Assembly (NCBI GenBank): GCA_030066685.1
Contig: JASJBF010000026.1
Coordinates: forward strand, 109,688 to 173,687
DNA length: 64,000 bases
Source of the DNA: Kiloniellales bacterium
GTDB lineage: Bacteria; Pseudomonadota; Alphaproteobacteria; Kiloniellales; JAKSBE01
Reading direction: 5' to 3'
The notes beneath the pieces are model-generated. The model saw only the letters and a program-made list of their open reading frames with translations, ran no database searches and had not been told where the DNA came from. The position numbers and the translations under genes were made by a program. Positions within the stretch are counted from its first letter, which is position 1. Each line of letters opens with the position of its first letter. Positions 33,064 to 41,339 of this stretch are shown here, one piece after another.

Positions 33064-33996
33064 ATGGCCAGCCCGCGCAAAGTCATCATAACCTGCGCCG
33101 TCACCGGATCGATCCACACGCCCTCGATGTCGCCCCACCTGCCGGTGACCCCGGACGAGATCGCCGAGGCGGCCATCGCCGCCGCCGAGGCCGGGGCCAC
33201 GGTCCTGCACCTGCACGCCCGCGATCCGGAGGACGGCCGGCCGACCCAGGACCCGGAGGTCTTCCGCCAGTTCCTGCCGCGCATCAAGCAGTCGACCAAC
33301 GCCGTGGTCAACATCACCACCGGCGGCGCGCCGCGCATGACCATCGAGGAACGCCTGCAGCCGGCCCTGCAGTGCCAGCCCGAGGTCGCCTCGCTCAACA
33401 TGGGTTCGATGAACTTCGGGCTCTTCCCCATGCTGGGCCGCTTCACCGAGTTCCGGCACGACTGGGAGCGCCAGCACCTGGAGAAAAGCCGCGACCTGGT
33501 GTTCAAGAACACCTACAAGGACATCGAGTACATCTTGACGTCCTGCGGCGCCAACGGCACCCGCTTCGAGTTCGAGTGCTACGACATCGGCCACCTCTAC
33601 AACTTGGCGCATTTCCTCGACCGCGGCCTGGTCCAGCCGCCGCTCTTCGTGCAGAGCGTCTTCGGCATCCTGGGTGGCATCGGCACCCATCCCGAGGACC
33701 TCATGCACATGCGCCGCACGGCGGACCGGCTCTTTGGCCGCGACTACCAGTGGTCGATCCTGGGCGCCGGGCGCAACCAGATTCCGCTCGCCACCCTGGG
33801 CGCGGCCATGGGCGCCAACGTCCGGGTCGGCCTGGAGGACTCGCTGTGGAGCGGCCCCGGCACCCTGGCCAAGTCCAACGCCGAGCAGGTCATGAAGATC
33901 CGCCAGGTCCTGGAAGGCCTCTCCCTCGAGGTCGCCGCGCCGGAGGACGCTCGCGCCATGCTCAGCCTCAAGGGCGGCGACGCGGTCGGGTTTTAG
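33064..33996 (+). CDS. Beta-keto acid cleavage enzyme (BKACE)
   Basis: 310 residues of the DUF849/BKACE (3-keto-5-aminohexanoate cleavage enzyme) family: N-terminal VIITCAVTGSIHTPSMSPHLPVT, the zinc ligands HLHAR (about 49-53), the glutamate/metal region and C-terminal GLEDSLW-type ending. The enzyme condenses a beta-keto acid with acetyl-CoA and yields acetoacetate plus a new CoA ester. Substrate range depends on a few active-site residues that I cannot score by eye. It follows a CRYL1-like dehydrogenase, which could supply the beta-keto acid. GGGGGAGAAACAAC precedes the ATG. An alphaproteobacterial palindrome pair lies right after the stop. Confidence 0.92.
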   Translation: MASPRKVIITCAVTGSIHTPSMSPHLPVTPDEIAEAAIAAAEAGATVLHLHARDPEDGRPTQDPEVFRQFLPRIKQSTNAVVNITTGGAPRMTIEERLQPALQCQPEVASLNMGSMNFGLFPMLGRFTEFRHDWERQHLEKSRDLVFKNTYKDIEYILTSCGANGTRFEFECYDIGHLYNLAHFLDRGLVQPPLFVQSVFGILGGIGTHPEDLMHMRRTADRLFGRDYQWSILGAGRNQIPLATLGAAMGANVRVGLEDSLWSGPGTLAKSNAEQVMKIRQVLEGLSLEVAAPEDARAMLSLKGGDAVGF

Positions 33997-34058
33997 TGGA
34001 GCCGCCGCGGACCACGACCCGTCAGCGGATTTGGCGCCGGTCCCTCCATTTCCACATC

Positions 34059-34168
34059 TGTCATTGCCGGGCTTGACCCGGCAATCCATGGCGCCGCTTG
34101 ACGCCTAGCTTTGGTCATGGATCACCGGATCGCGCGAAGCGCCGCGCGCAGGCGCTCCGGTGATGACA
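34059..34168. repeat. Inverted pair of TGTCATTGCC-type palindromes
   Basis: A palindromic TGTCATTGCCGGGCTTGACC-type unit (34059-34090) is followed, in reverse orientation, by an ATGGATCACCGG...CCGGTGATGACAG unit (34116-34168). The same organisation appears at 59645-59730, and a single unit lies at 9816-9846. Confidence 0.8.
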
Positions 34169-34221
34169 GCGAGTGTGATGGCGACCTGGAAGCGTGAAGA
34201 CTAGACAGCGTCGCCCATCTC

Positions 34222-34935
34222 TCACACGTGCCGGGTCTCGCCGCCGTCGACGCGCAGGCTCTGGCCGACGATGTAGCCGGCAGCGTCCGACAGCAGGAAG
34301 GCCGTCGCCTTGGCGACCTCGGCGACCGTCCCGATCCGCCGCAGGGCGATGCCGTCCGGCCGGTCCTCCCGGTGTGCGATGGAGTCGATGGCGCCGGGCA
34401 GCAGGCAGTTCATGCGCACGCCCTGGCCAGAGTAGCGGTCGGCGTGCAGCTTGGTGAAGGCGCTGATCCCGGCGCGGAAGGTCGCCGAGACCGGGAAGCG
34501 CAGGGTCGGCTCGAAGGTCGAGGCCGTGGTGACGTTGACGATGGCGCCGCCGCCCTGGCGGATCATGACCGGCGTCACCAGCCGGCTCATCCAGATCACG
34601 CTCATCAGCACCAGTTGGAAGGACTCTGTCCAAGTCTCGTCCGGGATTTCCAGAAGCTCGCCGGCCGGCAGGTGGCCCGGGTTGTTGACCAAAGCGTCGA
34701 TGCGCCCGTAGGCCTCGAGGGTGCGCGCGACCAGGGCCTTCAGGTCGGCCGGCTCGGCCACCGAGCCGCGCAGCCCCAGGCCGCCCAGGTCCTTCGCCAC
34801 CCTTGGCCCGCTCTCCGAGGGCGTCAGGATCGCCAGGCGGTAGCCCCGCGCCGCCAGCTCTCGCGCGATGGCCGCCCCCATGCCCCGGCCGCCGCCGGTG
34901 ACGATGGCGACTCTGCCGGTCTCGCTTTCGACCAT
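34222..34935 (-). CDS. SDR-family protein without the usual YxxxK active site
   Basis: 237 residues. The cofactor motif TGGGRGMGAAIA (about 13-24), the NNPG equivalent of NNAG, IVNVTTAST and C-terminal GQSLRVDGGETRHV are standard FabG-like SDR features. At the catalytic position, where YSASK would be expected, the sequence reads PVSATFRAGISAF, so Tyr and Lys are missing. Some divergent SDRs with an R-A-G segment in this position exist and their chemistry is unclear. Cofactor binding seems intact, so it may be an altered enzyme or a regulatory homologue. It is adjacent to gfa on the same strand (31 nt). Confidence 0.86.
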   Translation of the reverse strand: MVESETGRVAIVTGGGRGMGAAIARELAARGYRLAILTPSESGPRVAKDLGGLGLRGSVAEPADLKALVARTLEAYGRIDALVNNPGHLPAGELLEIPDETWTESFQLVLMSVIWMSRLVTPVMIRQGGGAIVNVTTASTFEPTLRFPVSATFRAGISAFTKLHADRYSGQGVRMNCLLPGAIDSIAHREDRPDGIALRRIGTVAEVAKATAFLLSDAAGYIVGQSLRVDGGETRHV

Positions 34936-34966
34936 GGCTCCCTCCCGAGCCGCGACACAGCCGCAT

Positions 34967-35545
34967 TCAGCCCGCGAAGACGCCCTTGGCCTTGGCGGCG
35001 TGGATCGCGATCACATCCATCAGGGGCGGCGAGAGGCAGTCGTAGGGCTCCAACCCCAGCTCCCTCAGCCGCGCCCGGATCCCCTCCATCTCGCTCGGCC
35101 GCGTGCCGGACTCGATGACCGAGGAGACGAAGGCGGCGAACTCCGGCGGCGCCCAGCCCCGGTCCTCCGAGAGCTCGGTGTGGATGAAGTCCAGGCCGTA
35201 GAAGGGATGCTCCTTGTTCTCGATCCGCCCGAGCATGTGCACGCCGCAGTCCCGGCAGGCGTGGCGTCGGATCGCCGCCGCGGCATCCACGACCTGGAGC
35301 TTGCCGGCGTTGGCGGTCACGCTGACCCGCTCGCGCGGCACCACCGCGATCTGCGAGAAGACCGCGCCCTGGGGTTTCCAGCACTTGGTGCAGCCGCAGA
35401 CGTGGTTGTGCAGGCACTGTCCCTCGACCCGAACCTCGACCGGGTTGTCCCGGCATCTGCACAGCAGCATGCCGCCTTCGAAGCTCGGATCGGCGGGGGT
35501 CAGGCCCTGATCCACGGCCGGATGGATGGCAATCGCACTCGTCAT
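34967..35545 (-). CDS. gfa: S-(hydroxymethyl)glutathione synthase
   Basis: 192 residues, the canonical size for Gfa. The zinc-binding cysteines are all visible: [20 protein letters not shown] and [12 protein letters not shown]. Gfa condenses formaldehyde with glutathione, feeding formaldehyde detoxification via AdhC/FghA; those partners are not in the window. The FAD/GcvT demethylase at 18-20 kb would be a formaldehyde source in the same cell, but a functional link is inference. ATG 35545 was chosen because the upstream open extension is absent in the family. A perfect GTTAAC-TTTG-GTTAAC palindrome sits about 60 nt upstream. Confidence 0.92.
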   Translation of the reverse strand: MTSAIAIHPAVDQGLTPADPSFEGGMLLCRCRDNPVEVRVEGQCLHNHVCGCTKCWKPQGAVFSQIAVVPRERVSVTANAGKLQVVDAAAAIRRHACRDCGVHMLGRIENKEHPFYGLDFIHTELSEDRGWAPPEFAAFVSSVIESGTRPSEMEGIRARLRELGLEPYDCLSPPLMDVIAIHAAKAKGVFAG

Positions 35546-35605
35546 GTCCGATTTCTCCCCTTTCGTCGTGCGCGCGAGCGTTTCCAGGACGGGTCCCCGG
35601 TTGTT

Positions 35606-35621
35606 GTTAACTTTGGTTAAC
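35606..35621. promoter_or_regulatory. Palindromic operator candidate upstream of gfa
   Basis: Two GTTAAC hexamers, each self-complementary, separated by TTTG, in a locally AT-rich patch of a GC-rich genome. It lies 61 nt before the gfa start and about 200 nt before the divergent lipoprotein gene. Confidence 0.45.
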
Positions 35622-35633
35622 GCTACCACAGCG

Positions 35634-35663
35634 GTCCCTATACCAAGGAGCGTTGATAGGGAC
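35634..35663. promoter_or_regulatory. Inverted repeat between gfa and the divergent lipoprotein gene
   Basis: GTCCCTAT and ATAGGGAC, eight bases each, separated by 14 nt. It could be an operator or the 5' leader hairpin of either divergent gene. Confidence 0.4.
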
Positions 35664-35791
35664 TCATTCTTGTCCTGCGGCGCCTACCTGGCAGGCTCGG
35701 CCCATTTTGTCCTCAGACCCGCGGAAAGGCGCGCAGGCCGCCGGCCTCGGCGGTTAAACGCCGCTTAAGCTGGCCTTAAGGTCTGGGCGCC

Positions 35792-35797
35792 TAGGCT
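35792..35797 (+). promoter_or_regulatory. Possible -10 element (TAGGCT)
   Basis: CCTAGGCTGGC lies 22 nt before the lipoprotein ATG and is one of the recurrent TAGRCT sites of this window. Confidence 0.4.
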
Positions 35798-35818
35798 GGC
35801 GCGAAAGCGAGGCCCGCC

Positions 35819-36442
35819 ATGCGACCCCTGTTCCTTCTTCTTTTCCTGCTCGCGGTTTCCGGCTGCTCAGGCATGAGTGCCGAGGAATGCAGCGTGGCCG
35901 ACTGGCGCGCCATCGGCTACGAGGACGGGGCCAAGGGCCTCAGCCCGCAGGCCTTCGGCCAGCATCGGCGGGCCTGCGCCGAGCACGGCGTGGCCGCCGA
36001 CTTCGACGGCTACCTCGCCGGCCGGAAGGCGGGCCTGGCGCACTACTGCCGGCCGCAGAACGGCTACAGCCTCGGCGCCCGGGGCCGCCGCTATTCCGGA
36101 GTCTGCCCGACCGAGCTCGAGGCGGATTTCCTGGCCGCCCATGCCGAGGGCTTCGGTCTCTACGAGCGGCGCCGGGAGCTCAACCGCATCGGCCAGGAGC
36201 TGGACCGGGCCCGTGCCCGCGCGGACGAGATCGAACATCTGGTGGCGGAGAACACCGCGCTTCTGATCTCGCCGGGGATCCCGCCCAGCGAACGCGCCGC
36301 CTTGGTGATCGAGCTCAAGCAGCTGGCGGAAGAGAAGATCACGGTGGAAGAGAGCATTCTCGATCTCGAGTACGACTACGCCGCCGCCGAGCGCGCGCTG
36401 GACGACTACCGCGCCGCCATCGCCACCCGCCCCGCCGACTGA
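35819..36442 (+). CDS. DUF2799-type lipoprotein
   Basis: 207 residues. A lipoprotein signal peptide with lipobox VSGC (Cys16) is followed by the DUF2799 pattern: DWRAIGYEDGAKG, a second YLAGRKAGLAHYC and C-terminal coiled coil from about 120 on (RRRELNRIGQELDRARARADEIE, and EEKITVEESILDLEYDYAAAE). Six cysteines including CSVADW, HYCRPQNG and GVCPTE suggest disulfides in the periplasm. The function of DUF2799 proteins is unknown. It converges on the phosphatase-like lipoprotein gene with 27 nt between stops. Confidence 0.88.
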   Translation: MRPLFLLLFLLAVSGCSGMSAEECSVADWRAIGYEDGAKGLSPQAFGQHRRACAEHGVAADFDGYLAGRKAGLAHYCRPQNGYSLGARGRRYSGVCPTELEADFLAAHAEGFGLYERRRELNRIGQELDRARARADEIEHLVAENTALLISPGIPPSERAALVIELKQLAEEKITVEESILDLEYDYAAAERALDDYRAAIATRPAD

Positions 36443-36469
36443 CGCCGGTCGCGCCCGGCGCCACGGCCG

Positions 36470-37342
36470 TCACTCGGTCAGGACCGTCCGCAAGCGGGCC
36501 AGGGTGGCTTCGTCGAGGTCCAGGCCGTCGCGAAGATAGGCGTCGAAGGAGCCGTAGCGCTCGTCGATCGCGGCGAAGGCGGCCTCGAGATACGCACGGC
36601 GAACCTCGAGAAGCGGCCGCACCTCGCTCCTCGGCACCCGGAACAGAGACCCGAAGGACGCGAGGAAGGCATAGAGCCTCGTTCGGCGCTCGAGGAAGAC
36701 ATTGCTCAGCAGGAAGTCCTCGTAGACCGTCTCGCGCGGAACGCCGACCGCGCTCAGCACCACCGCGACCGCAAATCCGGTGCGGTCCTTGCCGTCGGCA
36801 CAATGGATCACGGCCGGACGGGCGCCCGGCGCCGCCAGCCTGCGGATGAGTCCGGCCCATTGGTCATTGAAGTCGAGGGCGAAGGCACGGTTCGCCTCGA
36901 TCATGAGCTCCTGGAAATGCCCGTTCTCGACTTCGCCCGCGAGGATCTTGCGCCGCGATTCCCGGCGGTCGAGCGGGGGATAGTAGACCGGGACCTCGAC
37001 GACCTCGACGGCGCCCTCTGAGGGCAGGCGGCTCGGATAGGCCGAGCGCTCGTAGTCGTGACGCAGGTCGAAGACGGTCCGGACTCCGAGATCGGAAACG
37101 ATGTCGAGGTCCGCGGTGTTGAGTTCGGCCAGATGGTCGGAGCGAAAGAGCACGCCCTGTTTGACCCGCTTGCCGTCGACGGTGTCGTAGCCGCCGGCAT
37201 CGCGAAAATTCAGTGTCCCGGACATCGACACGCGCTGCGGATGGTCCGGTGGCGTGGTGCAGGCGGCGACCAGAAGAAGGACGAGGACCGCCTGCAGCCC
37301 CAGAGAGAGCGACGAAATCGCAGACTTAGGTGTCATCTGCAT
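36470..37342 (-). CDS. Tyrosine-protein phosphatase-like lipoprotein
   Basis: 290 residues. Signal peptide with lipobox LVAAC (Cys28). The P-loop phosphatase signature HCADGKDRTG is at 180-189 with catalytic Cys181 and Arg187, as in Y_phosphatase3 (IphP/LipA-like) proteins, which also show the SGTLNFRDAGGY start seen at 41-52. Such enzymes dephosphorylate protein tyrosines or phosphoinositides. The lipoprotein signal places this one outside the cytoplasmic membrane, implying action on periplasmic or host-derived phosphoesters. The general acid Asp in the upstream DLRHDYERS region is plausible. It stands alone, convergent with the DUF2799 gene. Confidence 0.9.
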   Translation of the reverse strand: MQMTPKSAISSLSLGLQAVLVLLLVAACTTPPDHPQRVSMSGTLNFRDAGGYDTVDGKRVKQGVLFRSDHLAELNTADLDIVSDLGVRTVFDLRHDYERSAYPSRLPSEGAVEVVEVPVYYPPLDRRESRRKILAGEVENGHFQELMIEANRAFALDFNDQWAGLIRRLAAPGARPAVIHCADGKDRTGFAVAVVLSAVGVPRETVYEDFLLSNVFLERRTRLYAFLASFGSLFRVPRSEVRPLLEVRRAYLEAAFAAIDERYGSFDAYLRDGLDLDEATLARLRTVLTE

Positions 37343-37588
37343 CGCGCGCGCCGACCTGCTTTCAATGATGGGCCCTTGGACAGAACCTGCCTATTGAAGA
37401 CCGTATGGCAAGTCAACGGCCGCTCACGTCACCACAGCGGCTTTAAGGTGCGCTTGCGGGAACGTTACCCAGGCGCCGACGGCCTGCGGCGCATGGCAGG
37501 GGCGACGTCGCCGATCGCGGCCCTTGGGATCGCTCCGCCCAGCCCGCCGGCCGGCGCCGGGCCGCTGCCCTCCGATCCCGATGCGTGC

Positions 37589-37594
37589 TAGTCT
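37589..37594 (+). promoter_or_regulatory. Possible -10 element (TAGTCT)
   Basis: GCTAGTCTGGCC lies 40 nt before the oxygenase gene and matches the TAGRCT/TAGTCT pattern seen before other genes here. The remaining intergenic bases (37343-37588) hold nothing I recognise. Confidence 0.4.
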
Positions 37595-37633
37595 GGCCGA
37601 TCGCCGATCCACGCGCGGAGTCCGCTTGGCACG

Positions 37634-38605
37634 ATGAGCAAGCCTTCCGGCACCCTCCCGGTGATCGATCTGGGACCGCTGCGCGGCGGCGCCGAGGCCG
37701 GCCTGACCGCCGTGGCCGGCGAGATCCGGCGCGCGGCGGAAGAGGTCGGCTTCTTCTACGTCGCCGACCACGGCATCGACCCGGCGCTGGCGCGCCGCGC
37801 CCAGGCCGCCGCCCTGGACTTCTTCGCCCGGCCCGAGGCGGAGAAGCGGCGGGTCTCGGTAAACCAACGCAACCGTGGCTTCCTGGCCATGGGCGACTGC
37901 CGCCTGCCCGGCGCCGAGGCCACGGACCTCAAGGAGGTCTTCTTCTGGGGGCCGGAGGCGGCGCCCGACGACCCGGAGGTCCTGGCCGGCCGGCCCCTGG
38001 TCGGCCCCAACAATTGGCCGGACTTCCAGCCCGAGCTGCGTGCCGCGGTCTGGCCCTACTATATGGCGGTGCTCGAGGTCGGCGCCGGCCTGCTGCGCGC
38101 CGTGGCGGTCAGCCTCGGCCTCGATCCGGACTTCTTCGCCGGCCACTACCGCCGGCCCCTGGGCCGCGGCCAGCTCGTCTTCTATCCGCCCCACCCGGTG
38201 GAACGCCCCGTGCCGAACTTCGGCGCCGCGCCGCATTGCGACTTCGGCTGCCTGACCCTGCTGCTGCAGGACGAGAACGGCGGCCTGGAGGTCATGACCC
38301 GCGCGGACCGCTGGATCGCGGCGCCGCCGATTCCGGGCACTCTGGTGGTCAATATCGGCGACCTCCTGGCGCGCTGGAGCAACGACCGCTTCCGCTCGAC
38401 CCTGCACCGGGTGGTCAACCGCTCGGGGCGGCGGCGCCTCTCGATCCCGGTCTTCTACGACCCCGACAGCAGCGCCCTCGTCGATCCTCGCGACCTCGGC
38501 CTGCCCCCGGGCGAGGCGCCGCGCTACGACGCCATCGCCGCCGGCGACTACATCCTGTCGCGCAACAAGCTCTCCTTCGCCCACTACGCCGAGGCCGAGG
38601 CCTGA
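37634..38605 (+). CDS. Isopenicillin N synthase-family 2-oxoglutarate/Fe(II) dioxygenase
   Basis: 323 residues. The DIOX_N region begins LPVIDLGPLRGG and FFYVADHGID. The C-terminal 2OG-FeII_Oxy domain supplies the HxD...H iron triad in APHCDFGCLTLLLQ (about 197-210) and STLHRVVN (about 257), and the RxS motif in RRLSIPVFYDP for 2-oxoglutarate. Related bacterial enzymes hydroxylate or oxidise small molecules, and some form ethylene. The substrate is unknown and neighbours give no clue. A TAGTCT promoter motif lies just upstream. Confidence 0.9.
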   Translation: MSKPSGTLPVIDLGPLRGGAEAGLTAVAGEIRRAAEEVGFFYVADHGIDPALARRAQAAALDFFARPEAEKRRVSVNQRNRGFLAMGDCRLPGAEATDLKEVFFWGPEAAPDDPEVLAGRPLVGPNNWPDFQPELRAAVWPYYMAVLEVGAGLLRAVAVSLGLDPDFFAGHYRRPLGRGQLVFYPPHPVERPVPNFGAAPHCDFGCLTLLLQDENGGLEVMTRADRWIAAPPIPGTLVVNIGDLLARWSNDRFRSTLHRVVNRSGRRRLSIPVFYDPDSSALVDPRDLGLPPGEAPRYDAIAAGDYILSRNKLSFAHYAEAEA

Positions 38606-38641
38606 GGGGCGCGGGGTCCGGGCGCGCGCGCCGCGCGCCGG

Positions 38642-39658
38642 TCACGTGCTGACGATGGCGCGGAAGACCGCGTGGCCGACGAAGACGAGGTAGAGCGGGA
38701 CCGTGATCGCCGCGGTCGCCCGGTTCAGTCGGCTTGCGAGATCTGCTCGCTCCGCGCCGATCAGCCTGACGCTGATCACCGTCACCACAAAGGCCACGGC
38801 GATCATGGCGAAGGTGGACAGCCCGATCTTCTCGGCCAGGCTGAACGAGGAGGGCGGCGGGTAGTTCGTGTCGATGACGTACTTGTTGCCGATGGTCGCG
38901 AAGATGCTGCCCATGAGCATGTTGATGCGCGGCTGGAGCGGCAAGACGTCGACGGCGTAGAGCAGCGAGGTGATCAGGAAGGCGATCAGGTAGCCGACGT
39001 AGACGCTGAAGAACAAGGCGATGTTGTCGCGCTCGATGGAAATCCTTGCCGTCATCCGCGGATAGACCGCGGGCTTCGCGGAGGTCACGCCGAAGGTCGA
39101 AAGATAGCCGTAGTTTTCCGGGATCAGGTTGACGCCGAGAATCCGCCAGCCGTCCAGCGCCAGGTCGCGGCCGAGCGTAGAGTTCTCCTGGTCGGGATAG
39201 AACTGCAGCTGGTGGGCGCGAAGGCCGACGCTTTCCAGGACGATCGGGAGCTTCTGCCGGTCGAAGGGGAAGTGGGTCAGGTCCCAGTCCTGCCACAGCG
39301 TGGCGACGAACTTGGCCGCGAGGTGCCGCGAGCCGTCGTCCAGGGTGCGCCGCACCACCGACTCCAGCTTGAAGTCGGCGGCGTTGACGATCTCGATCTG
39401 CTCCTGCGGCGCATAGTCCTCGTCGTCGTAGACCCACCAGACCCAGAAGGTCGCCTTGAAGGTGCCTTCGAAGAAATCGAGGTCCTTGATCGAGGCGACG
39501 TGAAGACCGAGTGTGACCTGTTCCTGCTCGCCCGTCTCGGGCGAGAGATCGACCTGGGCCTTTGCAGCCCCCGTCCCGGAAGAAAGCCCGACGATGAGGG
39601 CCAGGATCAGGGCGGGCAAGGGCCGGGGCGCGAAGAAGGGGAAGGGACTCAAAGACAC
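38642..39658 (-). CDS. Pentameric ligand-gated ion channel (Cys-loop receptor) homologue
   Basis: 338 residues from GTG 39658. After a signal peptide (cleavage near AKA, residue 34) comes a beta-sandwich ligand-binding domain. The hallmark is the WQDWDLTHFPFDRQ segment at 122-135: FPFDxQ is the core of the Cys-loop in prokaryotic relatives such as GLIC and ELIC, which lack the cysteines. FWVWWVYDDEDY matches the conserved loop-A region. Four membrane helices follow at about 212-237, 244-262 (M2, pore-lining), 277-299 and 315-336. It therefore has the full topology of a cation or anion channel subunit. The ligand is unknown. The family is sporadic in bacteria and absent from most close relatives. 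Confidence 0.85.
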   Translation of the reverse strand: MSLSPFPFFAPRPLPALILALIVGLSSGTGAAKAQVDLSPETGEQEQVTLGLHVASIKDLDFFEGTFKATFWVWWVYDDEDYAPQEQIEIVNAADFKLESVVRRTLDDGSRHLAAKFVATLWQDWDLTHFPFDRQKLPIVLESVGLRAHQLQFYPDQENSTLGRDLALDGWRILGVNLIPENYGYLSTFGVTSAKPAVYPRMTARISIERDNIALFFSVYVGYLIAFLITSLLYAVDVLPLQPRINMLMGSIFATIGNKYVIDTNYPPPSSFSLAEKIGLSTFAMIAVAFVVTVISVRLIGAERADLASRLNRATAAITVPLYLVFVGHAVFRAIVST

Positions 39659-39930
39659 GAGCGTGACCGGTGGAGGCTGACCGACGGCGTCTGGGGCCGC
39701 TTCGAGACGTTAGCACCTCAGGGGATCGACCGCGACCCGGACCTTGGCGCGCTTCGCTTCGCCCCGGCCGAGCGGTTCCCGGACCCTGCGGACATCGTAG
39801 CACCTCCAGGGGATAGGCCGCCGGCGATGACGCCACGTTCCGCAACGCGCGCGCCTTCGCGTAGTATGGCGCGGCCGAGGGCCGAAAAGAGCGCGCGTCC
39901 GGCGGGCGAGTTGAGCGAAGGAAAAGAGAG

Positions 39931-40980
39931 ATTCCGCGAGATCCGATCCGTATCGCCGTCGTCGGCGCCGGCCTGGTCGGCAGGCGCCACGTAGAGGTCC
40001 TCTGCAGATCGGCGCGGGCCCGCGTCGCGAGCCTGGTTGATCCGGATCCCGCGGCGGCGGCCTTCGCGGCCGAGCGGGGCCTCGAGCTGCATGCGAGCCT
40101 CGCCGAGATGCTGGCCGCGGACCGGCCCGACGGCGTCATCGTCGCGACGCCCAACCAGCTGCACGTCGAGCACGGGCGCCAATGCCTGGGCGCCGGGCTT
40201 CCCCTGCTGGTCGAGAAGCCGATCGCGGACGAGTCGCGATCCGCGACCGGCCTGGTCGAGCAAGCCGAGCGCCTGGGGATTCCCCTCCTGGTCGGACACC
40301 ACCGGCGCCACAACCCCATCGTCCGGGCGGCCAAGGCGCGGATCGAGTCCGGGGCCATCGGCGAGGTCGTCGCGGTCCAGGCCGCGTGCTGGCTCTACAA
40401 GCCCGAGGGCTACTTCGACGCCGCTTGGCGGACCCGCCCGGGCGCCGGCCCGGTCTTCATCAACCTGATCCACGATGTCGACCTCCTGCGCCACCTCCTC
40501 GGCGAGGTGGTGGCGGTCCAGGCCTTCGATTCGCGGCAGGCCCGCGGCCACGAGGTCGAGGACACGGCGGCCATCCTGCTCCGCTTCGAGGGCGGCGCGC
40601 TCGCGAGCGTCACCGTCTCCGACAGCATCGTCGCGCCCTGGAGCTGGGAGCTGACGGCCGCCGAGAACCCGGCCTATCCGGCGACCGGGCAGAGCTGCTA
40701 TCTGATCGGCGGCACCCGCGGCGCGCTCGAGATCCCGGCCGGCCGGATCTGGTCGCAAAAGGGCGAGCGCAGCTGGTGGCGGCCGCTCGACCGGGCGACC
40801 TACGCGGTCGAGCCCCGGGATCCCCTGGACCTACAGCTTTGCCATTTCTGCGATGTCATCGAGGGCAAGGCGGCGCCCCTGGTCTCCGGCCGCGAGGCGC
40901 TGCGGTCGCTCCAGGTGATCGAGGCCATCCTGGCGGCCGCCCGCTCGGGCCGAACGACCTCTCCGGGCGAACCGGATTGA
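39931..40980 (+). CDS. Gfo/Idh/MocA-family oxidoreductase (start uncertain, no canonical start codon)
   Basis: About 349 residues. The N-terminal Rossmann motif IAVVGAGLVGRRHVE, the EKPIAD motif, DIR-free VFINLIHDVDLLRHL and C-terminal barrel define the Gfo/Idh/MocA family, which oxidises sugars or inositols or reduces small substrates with NAD(P)(H). The problem is the start. The in-frame sequence between a TAG at 39862-39864 and the Rossmann strand contains no ATG, GTG or TTG; the only near candidate is ATT 39931, which follows AAGGAAAAGAGAG, a good ribosome-binding site. Either AUU initiation, as in infC, or a lost start is implied. An internal ATG at 40108 would drop the entire cofactor motif. 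A GC hairpin follows the stop. Confidence 0.8.
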   Translation: MPRDPIRIAVVGAGLVGRRHVEVLCRSARARVASLVDPDPAAAAFAAERGLELHASLAEMLAADRPDGVIVATPNQLHVEHGRQCLGAGLPLLVEKPIADESRSATGLVEQAERLGIPLLVGHHRRHNPIVRAAKARIESGAIGEVVAVQAACWLYKPEGYFDAAWRTRPGAGPVFINLIHDVDLLRHLLGEVVAVQAFDSRQARGHEVEDTAAILLRFEGGALASVTVSDSIVAPWSWELTAAENPAYPATGQSCYLIGGTRGALEIPAGRIWSQKGERSWWRPLDRATYAVEPRDPLDLQLCHFCDVIEGKAAPLVSGREALRSLQVIEAILAAARSGRTTSPGEPD

Positions 40981-40991
40981 GCCTCTTGGCG

Positions 40992-41011
40992 CCCGGAGCC
41001 CGCGCTCCGGG
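40992..41011 (+). terminator. GC hairpin after the Gfo/Idh/MocA gene
   Basis: CCCGGAGC, a CCGC loop, GCTCCGGG: eight perfect pairs starting 12 nt after the stop, without a following T run. Confidence 0.5.
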
Positions 41012-41339
41012 GAGGGCAGGGCGGTCCGCGCAGGTCCGCGACACAAGGGGCGAGGTTCACGGCGCGGTCCTATTGGACTAGACTGGGTTTCTGGTCGGTT
41101 TCCGCGTGGATGAAAGATGTTCCCCATGGAACCGCTGGGTGCCGAAAGAAGGCAGACCGCCACTCTTGCCGCTGACGTTCTTGGCCGAGGCCATCGCGTG
41201 ATCGCGGCGAGGCGCGCATGCTCTTGTCATCGACGAGCTATTGGACGTGAGTCGCAGGGGCAAGCGCATCCGCCCCGTGGTGGCACATAACTGCACAAAA
41301 TCGGCCGATACGAGGCACAACCAAGCAAGGGAGGATAAG
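41012..41339. other. Intergenic region before the second Gfa-like gene
   Basis: No gene recognised. A TAGACT -10-like site lies at 41079-41084, but it is about 255 nt from the next start. The last 100 bases are less GC-rich and end in GGGAGGATAAG before the ATG. Confidence 0.45.

Noticed and set aside
39711..39814. Imperfect direct repeat TAGCACCTC(C)AGGGGAT at 39711 and 39798
   Set aside because: Only 16-17 bases, no palindrome and no relation to a gene start; may be chance or a minor duplication.
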